From the NCBI RefSeq assembly GCF_003353175.1, contig NZ_QHKS01000006.1:296966-360965 (forward strand): a DNA stretch of 64,000 nt, written 5' to 3'. Source of the DNA: Paraburkholderia lacunae (GTDB taxonomy: Bacteria; Pseudomonadota; Gammaproteobacteria; Burkholderiales; Burkholderiaceae). The position numbers and the translations under genes were made by a program. The notes below the pieces were generated by a model. That model worked only from the letters and a program-made list of their open reading frames with translations, made no database searches and had not been told where the DNA came from. Positions within the stretch are counted from its first letter, which is position 1. Each line of letters begins with the position of its first letter. Shown in pieces: positions 1-7,315 of the stretch.

Positions 1-411
1 AGGTCGGCGGCAGTTCGGCCATTCCGGCCATTCACGCCAGGGTGTCACGGCAGATGGCCAATGTCGGGTTTCCAGCGCAGCCAAGACCGTTCGACCCACT
101 AGAGATCTTCGACGAGCGAACGCAGACGACCGTTAATTGGGGCTCTGTCTACGTTCGACTGCCCGCGTGAAAGCGCCAGTCACCGTCGGTTGATGCCCGC
201 ACCTCGCGTGAAATCTCACCAGCAGCGTCGCACAGCCAGTTCGTCACTAATTAAGTAGCTGCCTTGATACGTTCGGTGCTACGGGGCAATTGAATAAGCG
301 GATCGTCCCAATAAAAAATGGCTCAATTCTTCATAAAAAAGCAGGCGCTCCCCGTTTACTGATTGTCACGTCGACCCTGACGTGATTTTCAACCATTCAA
401 GGAGATCCATC
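1..411. other. Non-coding start of window, AT-rich in second half
   Basis: I see no credible coding sequence here. The last ~150 bases become AT-rich and lead into a good Shine-Dalgarno (AAGGAGAT, about 400-407) for the small peptide gene that follows, so a promoter for it probably lies in 250-390, but I cannot place -35/-10 boxes with confidence. Confidence 0.4.
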
Positions 412-648
412 ATGCCGAACATTAGCGATATTCATCGCCTCGTCACAGACATGAACAACAAGAGCATCCTGAATACCAGCACCACGCTGAACGATTTGCT
501 ATCCATTTCTGCGGACAGTATCACCAATCCAGGCGTTCAAGCCGGCTGGTACGCGTTGGGTGGCGATCACTATGTCATCGTCTGTGGCCAAAACCCAGGT
601 GCTACTGTGATCAATCAAGGTGCTGCTGCGCAAGGAAGCGGCCAGTAA
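412..648 (+). CDS. Small 78-residue peptide, possible RiPP-like or secreted peptide precursor
   Basis: I do not recognise the family. The ATG at 412 is chosen over an upstream in-frame ATG at 382 because AAGGAGAT sits about 5 bases before it. The product has a polar, Asn/Thr/Ser-rich N-terminal half that could be a leader (residues 1-41, ending near ITNPG), then a short Gly/Trp/Tyr/His/Cys-containing stretch with a single Cys, then a Gly/Ala/Gln/Asn-rich tail ending in GSGQ. There is no Sec signal peptide. A strong hairpin with a T run follows at 690-715, then an unknown 385-residue gene. That layout (short peptide, partial terminator, larger protein) is typical of peptide natural products, but that reading is inference. 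It could equally be a small regulatory or toxin-like protein. Confidence 0.6.
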   Translation: MPNISDIHRLVTDMNNKSILNTSTTLNDLLSISADSITNPGVQAGWYALGGDHYVIVCGQNPGATVINQGAAAQGSGQ

Positions 649-689
649 CGCGCCGTAGAAGCCCCAGACTTGGCGCACGTAGCCATTTC

Positions 690-715
690 CGCCCGCGAAG
701 GTGCGGGCGATTTTT
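690..715 (+). terminator. Rho-independent terminator between peptide gene and next gene
   Basis: A 7-bp perfect GC stem (CGCCCGC at 690-696, GCGGGCG at 703-709) with a 6-base loop is followed by A and TTTTT at 711-715. It lies 41 bases after the peptide stop and 17 bases before the next start. It would let the peptide mRNA be made in excess over the downstream gene by partial termination. Confidence 0.75.
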
Positions 716-731
716 CCAAGCGAGCCCATCA

Positions 732-1889
732 ATGCACGACACCCGAAATAATCTTGCACACGTCCTTGGATTCGCGCGGTCCTTGCTAATGGATCTGGAC
801 AGATTTGCGGAATCGTCATCCCGTTATGATCCTGCGCTGGATAGACATCAAATCCTGGATAAGCTAGTTGCTGAAACGGCGTTGCTGCTCCTCGTAGCAA
901 ACCGTATCCCTGAAAACTCCGGTTTTCAAACAGATATTCGTGAGCTGAGCGCGATTTTATCCCCCCACGCCCGCACCGCTCGGCATCTCTTCCTGCTGGC
1001 TGCGAGCCCGCAAGCCGTCGGAGGCATTGCCCTGGCTCATATTGCGCTGACGTGTCTAGGCAAGCGGGATGAAACCTTCGACGCCGCAGTACAGGCAGCA
1101 TTTGCATCGCCCTATATTGATTCAATTGATCGACCCAATTTTCGACAGATGGAGATCAGATGGCTATACAGTCTCTACTCCAATACAATCCCAGATTTCT
1201 CAGATTTGCTCCCGTGCAGCATCATTAATAAACCCATGCATCCAATTTTCATGCGGCGGGAAGACGCATATGCAGTCACTCATGCGGCGATGTATCTAAC
1301 CGATTTCGGCCGTTCGACATTTTTGCCCAGTATAGATCGATGGAAATTATGTGGATTTATTGACCATTCCATCTCCTGGTGTCTTGCCTATTCTGACTGG
1401 GATTTGCTCGGTGAGATTGTCATGGTTCAGCGTTTTCTTCAATCTCGCGATTCCATTTTTTCAAAAACAGCGAGTTCCGTATTATCGGATGTTTTTTCGC
1501 GCGACTGGTTCATGCCGGGGCCGAATTTCGTTGCCGAAACATATAACGCGCTACCGGATAATCAGAAAATGGGATATGCCATGGTGCATGGGTATCACAG
1601 CACGTACGTTTACGGAATTTTATGCAGTCTTGACTTGATACGTGGTGAAGACACCGTGGAACACGATTTGGATGACGTCGTCCCTTCAGATGAACAAGTG
1701 GTAGCAAATTCGAAGCTGATTAAACTCGCTCGGGAAGCACGTGGGGTAGAACTGATGCAAGAATTGGAACAACATCGCAATACCTGCATACCCCGAGTAT
1801 CCGAAACATGCGAGGTGGCTGCGGAAGCGATCTGTCAAACGCTTAGAGCGAGTGCTTACAGACGGCTGGAACTCGAGCCACGACACTGA
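732..1889 (+). CDS. Uncharacterised 385-residue protein, 'YLTDFG'-motif family
   Basis: Function unknown. It has no signal peptide or membrane segment and looks like an all-helical soluble protein. Distinctive short motifs are DAYAVTHAAMYLTDFGR (residues 178-194), WDLLGEIVM (about 223-231) and HGYHSTYVYGILCSLD (286-301), rich in His, Asp and Tyr and therefore candidate active-site or binding positions. From memory these recall a family of uncharacterised, mainly actinobacterial proteins (I believe DUF6895) associated with specialised metabolism; I could not check this. Base composition is clearly more AT-rich than the genes after 2.5 kb, which suggests acquisition by transfer. It follows the small peptide gene on the same strand with only a terminator hairpin between them. 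Confidence 0.7.
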   Translation: MHDTRNNLAHVLGFARSLLMDLDRFAESSSRYDPALDRHQILDKLVAETALLLLVANRIPENSGFQTDIRELSAILSPHARTARHLFLLAASPQAVGGIALAHIALTCLGKRDETFDAAVQAAFASPYIDSIDRPNFRQMEIRWLYSLYSNTIPDFSDLLPCSIINKPMHPIFMRREDAYAVTHAAMYLTDFGRSTFLPSIDRWKLCGFIDHSISWCLAYSDWDLLGEIVMVQRFLQSRDSIFSKTASSVLSDVFSRDWFMPGPNFVAETYNALPDNQKMGYAMVHGYHSTYVYGILCSLDLIRGEDTVEHDLDDVVPSDEQVVANSKLIKLAREARGVELMQELEQHRNTCIPRVSETCEVAAEAICQTLRASAYRRLELEPRH

Positions 1890-2071
1890 GGTGTTCGACG
1901 CGCCAGGCGCGCCAAGACCGGCCGGCTGGACGGCGACAAGCTGCTGGCGATGCTCAGGCGGCACCTCGCCTGATCGTGCCGCATCCGACACCACTGACCA
2001 TCCCGGCCTATCAATCGCCATAGCCGCGAAACCTCCAACCGCGTTGGGGCACTCCGCGGTTTCCTCCATCG

Positions 2072-2145
2072 GGTTTATTCGACGCCTGCCGACATGCGCG
2101 GAGGCATGCACATTCCTGCGACCGATGGCAGGCATCGAATAAACC
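2072..2145. repeat. 19-bp inverted repeat with 36-base spacer
   Basis: The arm GGTTTATTCGACGCCTGCC (2072-2090) pairs with 2127-2145 with one mismatch. The loop itself contains GCATGC-type short palindromes. There is no T run after the stem, so it does not look like an intrinsic terminator, and the arms do not match the integron attC core GTTRRRY. It could be a recombination or protein-binding site, or the remains of a mobile element end. Confidence 0.6.
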
Positions 2146-2323
2146 TTAACGAACCCGGAAGTACGCGGTCGACTCGAACATCACTGATCTCGACCAGCTG
2201 CCGAACTTCCGAACCCGACCCACCAGGGGCAGTGCCCCATACATTATCCAAGCATCCCGTCCGTCCGAAGGCGAAAAGCCGGCCTTCGGCATCGACAATT
2301 GCGGTCGATAACTACGTCAGATG

Positions 2324-2368
2324 CGGATTCCGGTCAGGCTGAACATTGACTCCGGCGAGCATTGAACA
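2324..2368 (-). repeat. Tandem 22-bp repeats resembling an IS21-family end
   Basis: Read on the minus strand, two consecutive units of the form TGTTCA-n-GCCGGA/ACCGGA occur with a 23-base period (2347-2368 and 2324-2345). Multiple short terminal repeats of this style (TGTTCA...CCGGAAT) are characteristic of IS21-family termini in Burkholderiales. No istA or istB coding sequence is present next to them, so at most this is a remnant end. Identification is from memory of the pattern. Confidence 0.35.
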
Positions 2369-2522
2369 CCCTGCTGGTGCTGACCAGGGGCGGGTGGCCT
2401 GCTGCCGTCAGGCCCCACAGGCTATATTCTGAAAGATCCGCTTTTGACCCAATGAAGCGGACCTTCTTGGCCAGCAGGCAAAAATCATCGACTCGACCGG
2501 ATCAATCCATACAGGGGGAGGC

Positions 2523-3422
2523 ATGGAAACCAGACGTGAGCGAGCGTTGGTCCTCCATGGTGGTGGATCGGCCGGCAATGCGTGGGAGATCGGCGTCGTC
2601 GCCGGCCTGTTCGATGCCGGGTTGGATGTGACCGAGGCCGATTTGATCATCGGGACGTCGGCTGGATCGACTGCAGTGGCCCAGATCACTAGCGCGACCC
2701 CGACCGAACTGCTTGCCGCCATCCTTTCCGCTGCATCCCAGCAACGGACTGGTCCGAACGGACCCGAGGGTGGACGCGTTCCCATTGGGCCGGCGGCGAA
2801 CCATATGGAGATAACGAGCCGAATCATCGCCGCCGCTGAGGATGCGGCCGATATGCGCCGCAGAATGGGTGCGGCGGCGCTCGAAATGGACGCGGCGTCG
2901 GACGGCTCCGGGCAAACGCGGTGGCGCGCTGTCGTCGCCGCTCGGCTGCCCAGTCAGCGCTGGCCGGAACGGCCGTTACTCATCACGGCGGTCGATGCCC
3001 ATACCGGCGAACCGGTCGTGTTCGACCGCCACAGCGGAGTCGACCTCGTGGACGCCGTCGCCGCCAGCACTTCCAACGGCTTCGGTGTCCCTCCCTACAG
3101 CATCGGCGACAACCGATACATCGACGGCGGCTACCGACGCAACGAGAATGCCGATCTGGCAGCCGGATACGCACGGGTGCTGGTGCTGTCGCCCTTCGGT
3201 GGCAGATCACGGCATCCGCTGGAGTGGGGCATGCACCTTGCTGCACAGGTCGACGAACTCCGCGCGGGCAACAGCAGAGTCGAGGCGATCTTCCCGGACG
3301 GCGACTCGCTCAGCGCGTTCGGTCTCAACATGATGGATCTGTCGACGCGTCCGCCCGCTGCTCAAGCCGGTTACAACCAAGGCAGAGCCCTTGCCGATCA
3401 GCTCACCGAATTCTGGCGCTGA
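2523..3422 (+). CDS. Patatin-like phospholipase / esterase
   Basis: A patatin-fold serine hydrolase with a Ser-Asp dyad, expected to cleave acyl chains from lipids. The oxyanion-loop motif LHGGGSAGNAWEIG lies at about residues 11-24, the nucleophile elbow GTSAGS at about 45-50, and the catalytic Asp in the DGG motif (YIDGGYRR) at about 200-207, all in the usual order. At 299 residues it is a normal single-domain bacterial patatin without signal peptide, so cytoplasmic or membrane-associated. The ATG at 2523 has GGGGGAGG immediately upstream. It stands alone on this strand between a repeat-containing gap and a multicopper oxidase remnant. Substrate cannot be inferred. Confidence 0.88.
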   Translation: METRRERALVLHGGGSAGNAWEIGVVAGLFDAGLDVTEADLIIGTSAGSTAVAQITSATPTELLAAILSAASQQRTGPNGPEGGRVPIGPAANHMEITSRIIAAAEDAADMRRRMGAAALEMDAASDGSGQTRWRAVVAARLPSQRWPERPLLITAVDAHTGEPVVFDRHSGVDLVDAVAASTSNGFGVPPYSIGDNRYIDGGYRRNENADLAAGYARVLVLSPFGGRSRHPLEWGMHLAAQVDELRAGNSRVEAIFPDGDSLSAFGLNMMDLSTRPPAAQAGYNQGRALADQLTEFWR

Positions 3423-3500
3423 CGCCTAACATCCGCTTCGACAGTCTTGAAGTGGTCAGCCAAGAAAAATGACTGATCGGCCGCCTTCTCGCTTCGATCG

Positions 3501-3659
3501 CGCTTTCCAGTATGGAAGGACACTGTCTTTCTCATGCCTCGCGAGCGCGTGCGCCTGGTGATTAATTTCGGCGCGCATACTGGGACGTTTCTCTATCACT
3601 GCCACATGCTCGAGCACGAGGAGTCAGGCCTGATGCGCAACTATCTGGTTCTGACATGA
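3501..3659 (+). pseudogene. C-terminal remnant of a multicopper oxidase (laccase/CopA type)
   Basis: The reading frame ending at the TGA of 3657-3659 encodes the classical end of a multicopper oxidase: WKDTVFL, then LYHCHMLEHEESGLMRNY, which holds the His-Cys-His of the type 1/type 3 coppers and the axial Met. The sequence upstream of about 3500 no longer matches, and only about 50 residues remain of a protein normally 450-600 long, so the gene is truncated. It sits directly upstream of the HiPIP gene. Confidence 0.8.
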
Positions 3660-3718
3660 CGAAATAATCGGACGAGGTTTCTCAGATATCCGTTCACGCA
3701 AACATGAAGGAGGACATC

Positions 3719-4033
3719 ATGAAATTTTCACGCCGACGTTTTATTGCGGCCACCACCGTCCTGACATCCGCGCTGGCCTTTGGACGCCGCGCGGCGGCGG
3801 CAGATGCCGGTGCCGTGCAGGAATCCGATGCAAACGCCCAGGCCCTTGGTTACAAGACGGATGCAAGCCGGGTCGATCATACGAAGTTTCCGAAATTTCA
3901 GGCTGGCCAGGCCTGTGTGAACTGCCAGTTCTTCCAGGGCAAGACCGGCGACGCGATGGCGCCGTGCACGATTTTCGGCGGCAAGCAGGTCAATGCAAAA
4001 GGCTGGTGCAGCGCCTATGTGAAGAAAGCGTAG
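3719..4033 (+). CDS. High-potential iron-sulfur protein (HiPIP)
   Basis: A periplasmic one-electron carrier binding a [4Fe-4S] cluster. The start at 3719 is preferred over 3704 because AAGGAGG (3707-3713) would be internal to the longer version. The N-terminus carries a Tat signal (SRRRFIAA) ending near AAA-AD, as expected for a protein exported with its cluster. The mature part has the four ligand cysteines in the HiPIP order: CVNCQFF, then C in MAPCTIFG, then WCSAYVKK at the C-terminus. Length (104 residues including signal) is typical. The nearby caa3 oxidase operon (6.1-10.7 kb) is a plausible electron acceptor, since HiPIPs feed terminal oxidases in several proteobacteria; that link is inference. 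Confidence 0.93.
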   Translation: MKFSRRRFIAATTVLTSALAFGRRAAAADAGAVQESDANAQALGYKTDASRVDHTKFPKFQAGQACVNCQFFQGKTGDAMAPCTIFGGKQVNAKGWCSAYVKKA

Positions 4034-4407
4034 CAGGTGATTGATCGAGGCGTTCATCATGGCATCACGCCGCGTTGTCGCGATTATCCGGCCAGAAGTG
4101 CTGGAAGCCCCCGAGAAGGAGGTGCGTGCAATCGATACGCATCGTGTCACGATCAGATCACGAGCATTTTCGTCTCACCCGGAACGAGCGATCGAGCGCG
4201 ATCGGCCTGATGCCAGGCTACTTGCGCAACCCTGTGACCGAGCTCAATTTTCTCTTTGGCGAAATCTCTATTGCTGCTCGGATCAGGACAATGCGGCGCG
4301 CCACTATCACAGTTTCTACAATTACGGGAGCAACCTCCGGAAATGCTGACGTAGAATAAAGAATCCTCGCTCGAGGATGAGCTGATAGTAAAAAAAGGAG
4401 TGCCAAC
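4034..4407. other. Intergenic region with a possible P-II-like fragment
   Basis: From 4059 the plus strand could encode MASRRVVAIIRPEVLEA followed by a stretch ending THRVTI, which resembles the first ~30 residues of P-II family signalling proteins (VAIIRPEKLE...VTVS). After about 4160 the similarity is lost. It may be a decayed P-II-like gene or coincidence. A good Shine-Dalgarno (AAAAAAGGAG, about 4390-4400) for the next gene ends the region. Confidence 0.3.
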
Positions 4408-4917
4408 ATGAGACGCCTTTATTTCCTCGTACCCGATACGCAGATGGCGAAGGCGATCGTCGACGACTTGCTGCGCGCGCGTATCATCTGGCGCCATATC
4501 CACATCCTCGCCAATCACAGTGTCACGCTCGATCAGTTGCCTGAAGCGTCTTTGCTGCAAAGCAGCGATGTCGTGCACTCGCTCGAGCGCGGCGTCGCAC
4601 TCGGCGGCGCGACTGGCGCGCTTCTCGGCCTCGTCGCGCTTGTGTACCCCCCTGCGGAGCTCGCGATTGCGGGCGGCGCCGTCGTCGCGTTGACGGTGGC
4701 GGGAGCGGGCTTCGGGGCGTGGACGGCCGCGATGATCGGCATCGCCGAGCCGAATGCGCGACTCGAGCGATTTCGTGACGCTATAAAGGAAGGCCAGATC
4801 CTGATCATGGCCGACGTGCCGGGATCACGAGAGCAGGAAATCGAGCAGATGGTCGCCCAGCATTTTCCGAAGGCCGATCTGGAGGGCGGCGAGCCTACGA
4901 CGCCGATCTTCCCCTGA
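4408..4917 (+). CDS. DUF1269-type glycine-zipper membrane protein
   Basis: A 169-residue protein of the DUF1269 type, function unknown. The N-terminal ~50 residues look like a small alpha/beta domain (RRLYFLVPDTQMAKAIVDDL), followed by a Gly/Ala-rich hydrophobic hairpin (about residues 65-115, GGATGALLGLVAL and AGGAVVALTVAGAGFG) that resembles glycine-zipper membrane segments, then a soluble tail with the ILIMADVP strand typical of the family. Start at 4408 follows AAAAAAGGAG. Members are often induced by stress and found near respiratory genes, as here upstream of the oxidase operon. Confidence 0.75.
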   Translation: MRRLYFLVPDTQMAKAIVDDLLRARIIWRHIHILANHSVTLDQLPEASLLQSSDVVHSLERGVALGGATGALLGLVALVYPPAELAIAGGAVVALTVAGAGFGAWTAAMIGIAEPNARLERFRDAIKEGQILIMADVPGSREQEIEQMVAQHFPKADLEGGEPTTPIFP

Positions 4918-5256
4918 AACTCGAAAACCCGCATACACAACACCTGAGCTGACGCCCACAACCGCGCGGCGCAACAATCTCCGTTCCATGGCGCACCGGC
5001 CCCCGCCGGTGCCTCGCCAGAACTGATCGACGCGTATCGACGACCCCGCCATCGCCGACACGCTGATGCTGAACTTCGAGCAGAACGCCGTGGTGCCATG
5101 CGACGTGCAGGGTTTTTCTACCTTGCGTTGGCACCCATATCTGCCATCCTGAATCGCACAAGGGACGCACTTTTGGCGCGAGCGGCGCTCAAGCTAAGCA
5201 AGTCGCGCTTTCGGGACCTGAGTGTGCCGAAGTTGAACTGTCGACAAGGAGGTCGT
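4918..5256. other. Intergenic region without recognisable genes
   Basis: No ORF here has a good start or a recognisable product. An upstream in-frame extension of the next gene (from 5098) exists but lacks a ribosome binding site, while AAGGAGG at about 5246-5252 precedes the start at 5257. Confidence 0.4.
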
Positions 5257-5769
5257 ATGGAACTGCACATTCAATCACACCATTGGGAACGGCGCATGCC
5301 CGACTGGCTCGCCGCTGCCGTGGCCGGTTTTGCGGGTGCTGCCCTGGTGATCGTGCTGGAATTCCTCTGGTCGATCATGGTGCTCAATGAAAGCCCGTGG
5401 CGACCGACCCACAAGATCGCGGCGATGGTGATGGGCCCGAGTGCGCTCGAACAGATGTCGTACTTCAGCTTTGGCATCGTGGCGACGGCGCTGGTACTGC
5501 ACTACGTACTCGGCGCCATCATGGGGATGATTCTCGGAGCGGTCATTGCGCCTTTCCGCTTCGATTCGAGTGTGGGCATGGAGGCTGTCATTGGGGTGGC
5601 CTTCGGGATCGTCGCGTATGTGTGGAACTTCTATGTCATGACGGCCGTGTTCCCATGGTTCGTCTCGGAGCGGGGTTCCGGACCCTTGTTGGCAAACCTG
5701 CTGTTCGGTGTGGTCACCGCCATCGTCTACGGCTTGCTGCAACGGCGCAGGCAGGACGCGATCGCCTGA
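5257..5769 (+). CDS. Small four-helix inner-membrane protein of unknown function
   Basis: A 170-residue hydrophobic protein with four clear membrane segments at about residues 16-37, 66-92, 107-130 and 138-162 of the chosen start. The short N-terminal tail carries a His-rich stretch (HIQSHHWERR). The ATG at 5257 is preferred to one at 5098 because of AAGGAGG 4-5 bases upstream. I do not recognise a family. Position between a HiPIP/DUF1269 pair and the caa3 oxidase genes suggests a respiratory role, but nothing in the sequence proves it. A perfect 21-bp inverted repeat begins 28 bases after the stop. Confidence 0.75.
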   Translation: MELHIQSHHWERRMPDWLAAAVAGFAGAALVIVLEFLWSIMVLNESPWRPTHKIAAMVMGPSALEQMSYFSFGIVATALVLHYVLGAIMGMILGAVIAPFRFDSSVGMEAVIGVAFGIVAYVWNFYVMTAVFPWFVSERGSGPLLANLLFGVVTAIVYGLLQRRRQDAIA

Positions 5770-5797
5770 CGCGCCGTTTTTCCCCGCGTCGCCGATC

Positions 5798-5847
5798 GGG
5801 TCTGTTCACGTGTGCGACATACGCACGTCGCACACGTGAACAGACCC
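5798..5847. repeat. Perfect 21-bp inverted repeat (stem-loop)
   Basis: Arms at 5798-5818 and 5827-5847 are exact reverse complements over 21 bases (starting GGGTCTGTTCACGTGTGCGA) with an 8-base loop. There is no T tract. It could act as a bidirectional terminator for the gene ending at 5769 or be a REP/MITE-like element. Confidence 0.85.
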
Positions 5848-6017
5848 TAAACACCCGGCGCCCTCGGGAGACGACCGCCTCGGCAACCCATGCTGGAGGC
5901 AGCCGTTTTGCATTGCATCGCAGCAAGTGACGCCTTCATTCGCGCGATCCGTATATGGGGCGCGCTTCCCCTTGCGCTGCCTTGCACGATGCAGAGGAGA
6001 GGACTACCTTTATTTTA

Positions 6018-6125
6018 GAGCCGCTTACTACGCTCAGCGAAGCGGTCCTGGCAGACGTGCCGGCACGGACAGTACGAAGTACGGCAAGGCGGCACGTCTG
6101 CCAGGCGCTTTTTTGCTAGCGGCTC
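6018..6125 (+). promoter_or_regulatory. Structured leader/attenuator upstream of the caa3 oxidase operon
   Basis: Two nested inverted repeats lie just before the oxidase operon: an outer 8-bp pair (GAGCCGCT 6018-6025 with AGCGGCTC 6118-6125) and an inner perfect 16-bp pair (CCTGGCAGACGTGCCG 6047-6062 with 6090-6105), the latter followed by TTTTTT at 6109-6114. The inner stem plus T run is an intrinsic terminator. It ends 40 bases before the coxB start, so it either stops upstream transcripts or attenuates the operon's own mRNA. Confidence 0.6.
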
Positions 6126-6153
6126 CAGCGAGTGAAACGCAGCGAGGCGGCCT

Positions 6154-7302
6154 ATGGCGCTTGCGATTGCCCTGAGCCTGATCGTCGTATTGGCGGTAGG
6201 GTTTCACTTTGCCAGTCCCTGGTGGATCACGCCGATCGCCTCGAACTGGGTGCGCATGGACGACATGCTGACGATCACGATCGTCATTACCGGCGCGCTC
6301 TTCATCGCAATCAACCTGTTCATCGCGGTCGCACTGATGCGCTACCGCCACCGCGGGGGGCATCGCGCTGCGTACGAGCCGCACAACAAGCGGCTGGAAT
6401 GGTGGCTGATCGGCCTCACCACGGTCGGCGTGGCAGCGTTGCTGGCACCGGGGCTCTTCGTCTACGCGGACTACGTACGGCCGCCGTCCAACGTGCTGCA
6501 GATGGAAGTGCTCGGCCAGCAATGGCAATGGCGCTTCCGCTTTGCCGGCCCCGGTGGCAAGCTGGGCACGACGGACGTGCGCTACATCAGCAACGACAAC
6601 CCCTTCGGCATGAACCCCGGCGACCCCAACGGCCGTGACAATTACCTGATCGAAACGCCCGAGGTGCACCTGCCGCTCAACCGGCCGATCCAGGTCCTGA
6701 CACGGTCGCGCGACGTGCTGCACGACTTCTACGTACCGCCGTTCCGCGCGCGCATGAACATGGTGCCCGGCATGGTGACCACCTTCTGGTTCACGCCGAC
6801 CAAGGCGGGGCGTTACGACATCCTGTGCGCGCAGCTTTGCGGTATTGGGCACTCCAACATGCGCGGCGTGGTGGTGGTGGAGGACGAAGCATCGTTCTCG
6901 CGCTGGCTGGCGCAGCAGAGCACGTTCGCGCAGCGGCAGCAGGCCAACGTGCAGGCCGCACCCGCCTCTGCAGGCGGCAGCGCCCAGGCGCTTGCTGACC
7001 AGGGCAAGACGCTCGCGGAGGTCAAGGGCTGCGTCGCCTGCCATACCGTGGACGGCAGTCCGCGCGTGGGCCCCACCTGGAAGGGCCTGTACGGCAAGAC
7101 CGAAACGATGGCCGACGGCGGCACCGCGAAGGTGGACGAAGCTTATCTGCGCGCCTTCATCCGCGACCCGAAGGCCCGCGTCGTGAAGGGCTTCGCACCC
7201 ATCATGCCGACCTTCGACCTGAGCGAGCAGGAGCTGACCGCGCTGGTGACCTACATCGAATCGCAAGGCGGCCCGGCCGCCAGCAGCACAGCCAAACCCT
7301 AG
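6154..7302 (+). CDS. coxB: Cytochrome c oxidase subunit II with fused cytochrome c (caa3 type)
   Basis: Electron-entry subunit of a proton-pumping caa3 oxidase. Two membrane helices (about residues 42-63 and 84-106) precede a periplasmic cupredoxin domain. The CuA ligands are visible as His190 (VLHDFYVP) and CAQLCGIGHSNM (Cys225, Cys229, His233, Met236); Gln occupies the position of the usual bridging Glu, as in a known variant group. A C-terminal cytochrome c domain carries KGCVACH (Cys293, Cys296, His297) with a likely axial Met in PIMPTFD. At 382 residues this is normal for the fused form. It is the first gene of a tight operon: coxA starts 14 bases later. Confidence 0.96.
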   Translation: MALAIALSLIVVLAVGFHFASPWWITPIASNWVRMDDMLTITIVITGALFIAINLFIAVALMRYRHRGGHRAAYEPHNKRLEWWLIGLTTVGVAALLAPGLFVYADYVRPPSNVLQMEVLGQQWQWRFRFAGPGGKLGTTDVRYISNDNPFGMNPGDPNGRDNYLIETPEVHLPLNRPIQVLTRSRDVLHDFYVPPFRARMNMVPGMVTTFWFTPTKAGRYDILCAQLCGIGHSNMRGVVVVEDEASFSRWLAQQSTFAQRQQANVQAAPASAGGSAQALADQGKTLAEVKGCVACHTVDGSPRVGPTWKGLYGKTETMADGGTAKVDEAYLRAFIRDPKARVVKGFAPIMPTFDLSEQELTALVTYIESQGGPAASSTAKP

Positions 7303-7315
7303 CGGAGCAGACGCA

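Larger units (their letters stand above)
1890..2522. other. Gene-free stretch with inverted and direct repeats
   Basis: No ORF in this stretch has a convincing ribosome binding site or a recognisable product. It holds a 19-bp near-perfect inverted repeat (2072-2145) and a pair of 22-bp imperfect direct repeats (2324-2368). It marks the junction between the AT-richer left end and the GC-rich sequence to the right. Confidence 0.5.

Noticed and set aside
1856..2135. Small ORFs on both strands in the gap after 1889
   Set aside because: No ribosome sites, no recognisable products and they overlap each other; the region reads as non-coding repeat-bearing DNA.
2072..2145. Integron attC site
   Set aside because: The arms lack the GTTRRRY/RYYYAAC core and there is no integrase or cassette gene nearby.
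2324..2368. Complete IS21-family element
   Set aside because: Only two short end-like repeats were found. No istA/istB coding sequence or second end is visible in the window.
4895..5099. Short ORFs overlapping 4.9-5.1 kb
   Set aside because: They overlap antisense to the DUF1269 gene end or lack start signals.
5798..5847. CRISPR repeat
   Set aside because: There is a single stem-loop and no repeated spaced units or cas genes.
6034..7266. 410-codon minus-strand frame
   Set aside because: Antisense shadow of coxB; composition typical of GC-rich shadows, no domain or ribosome site.
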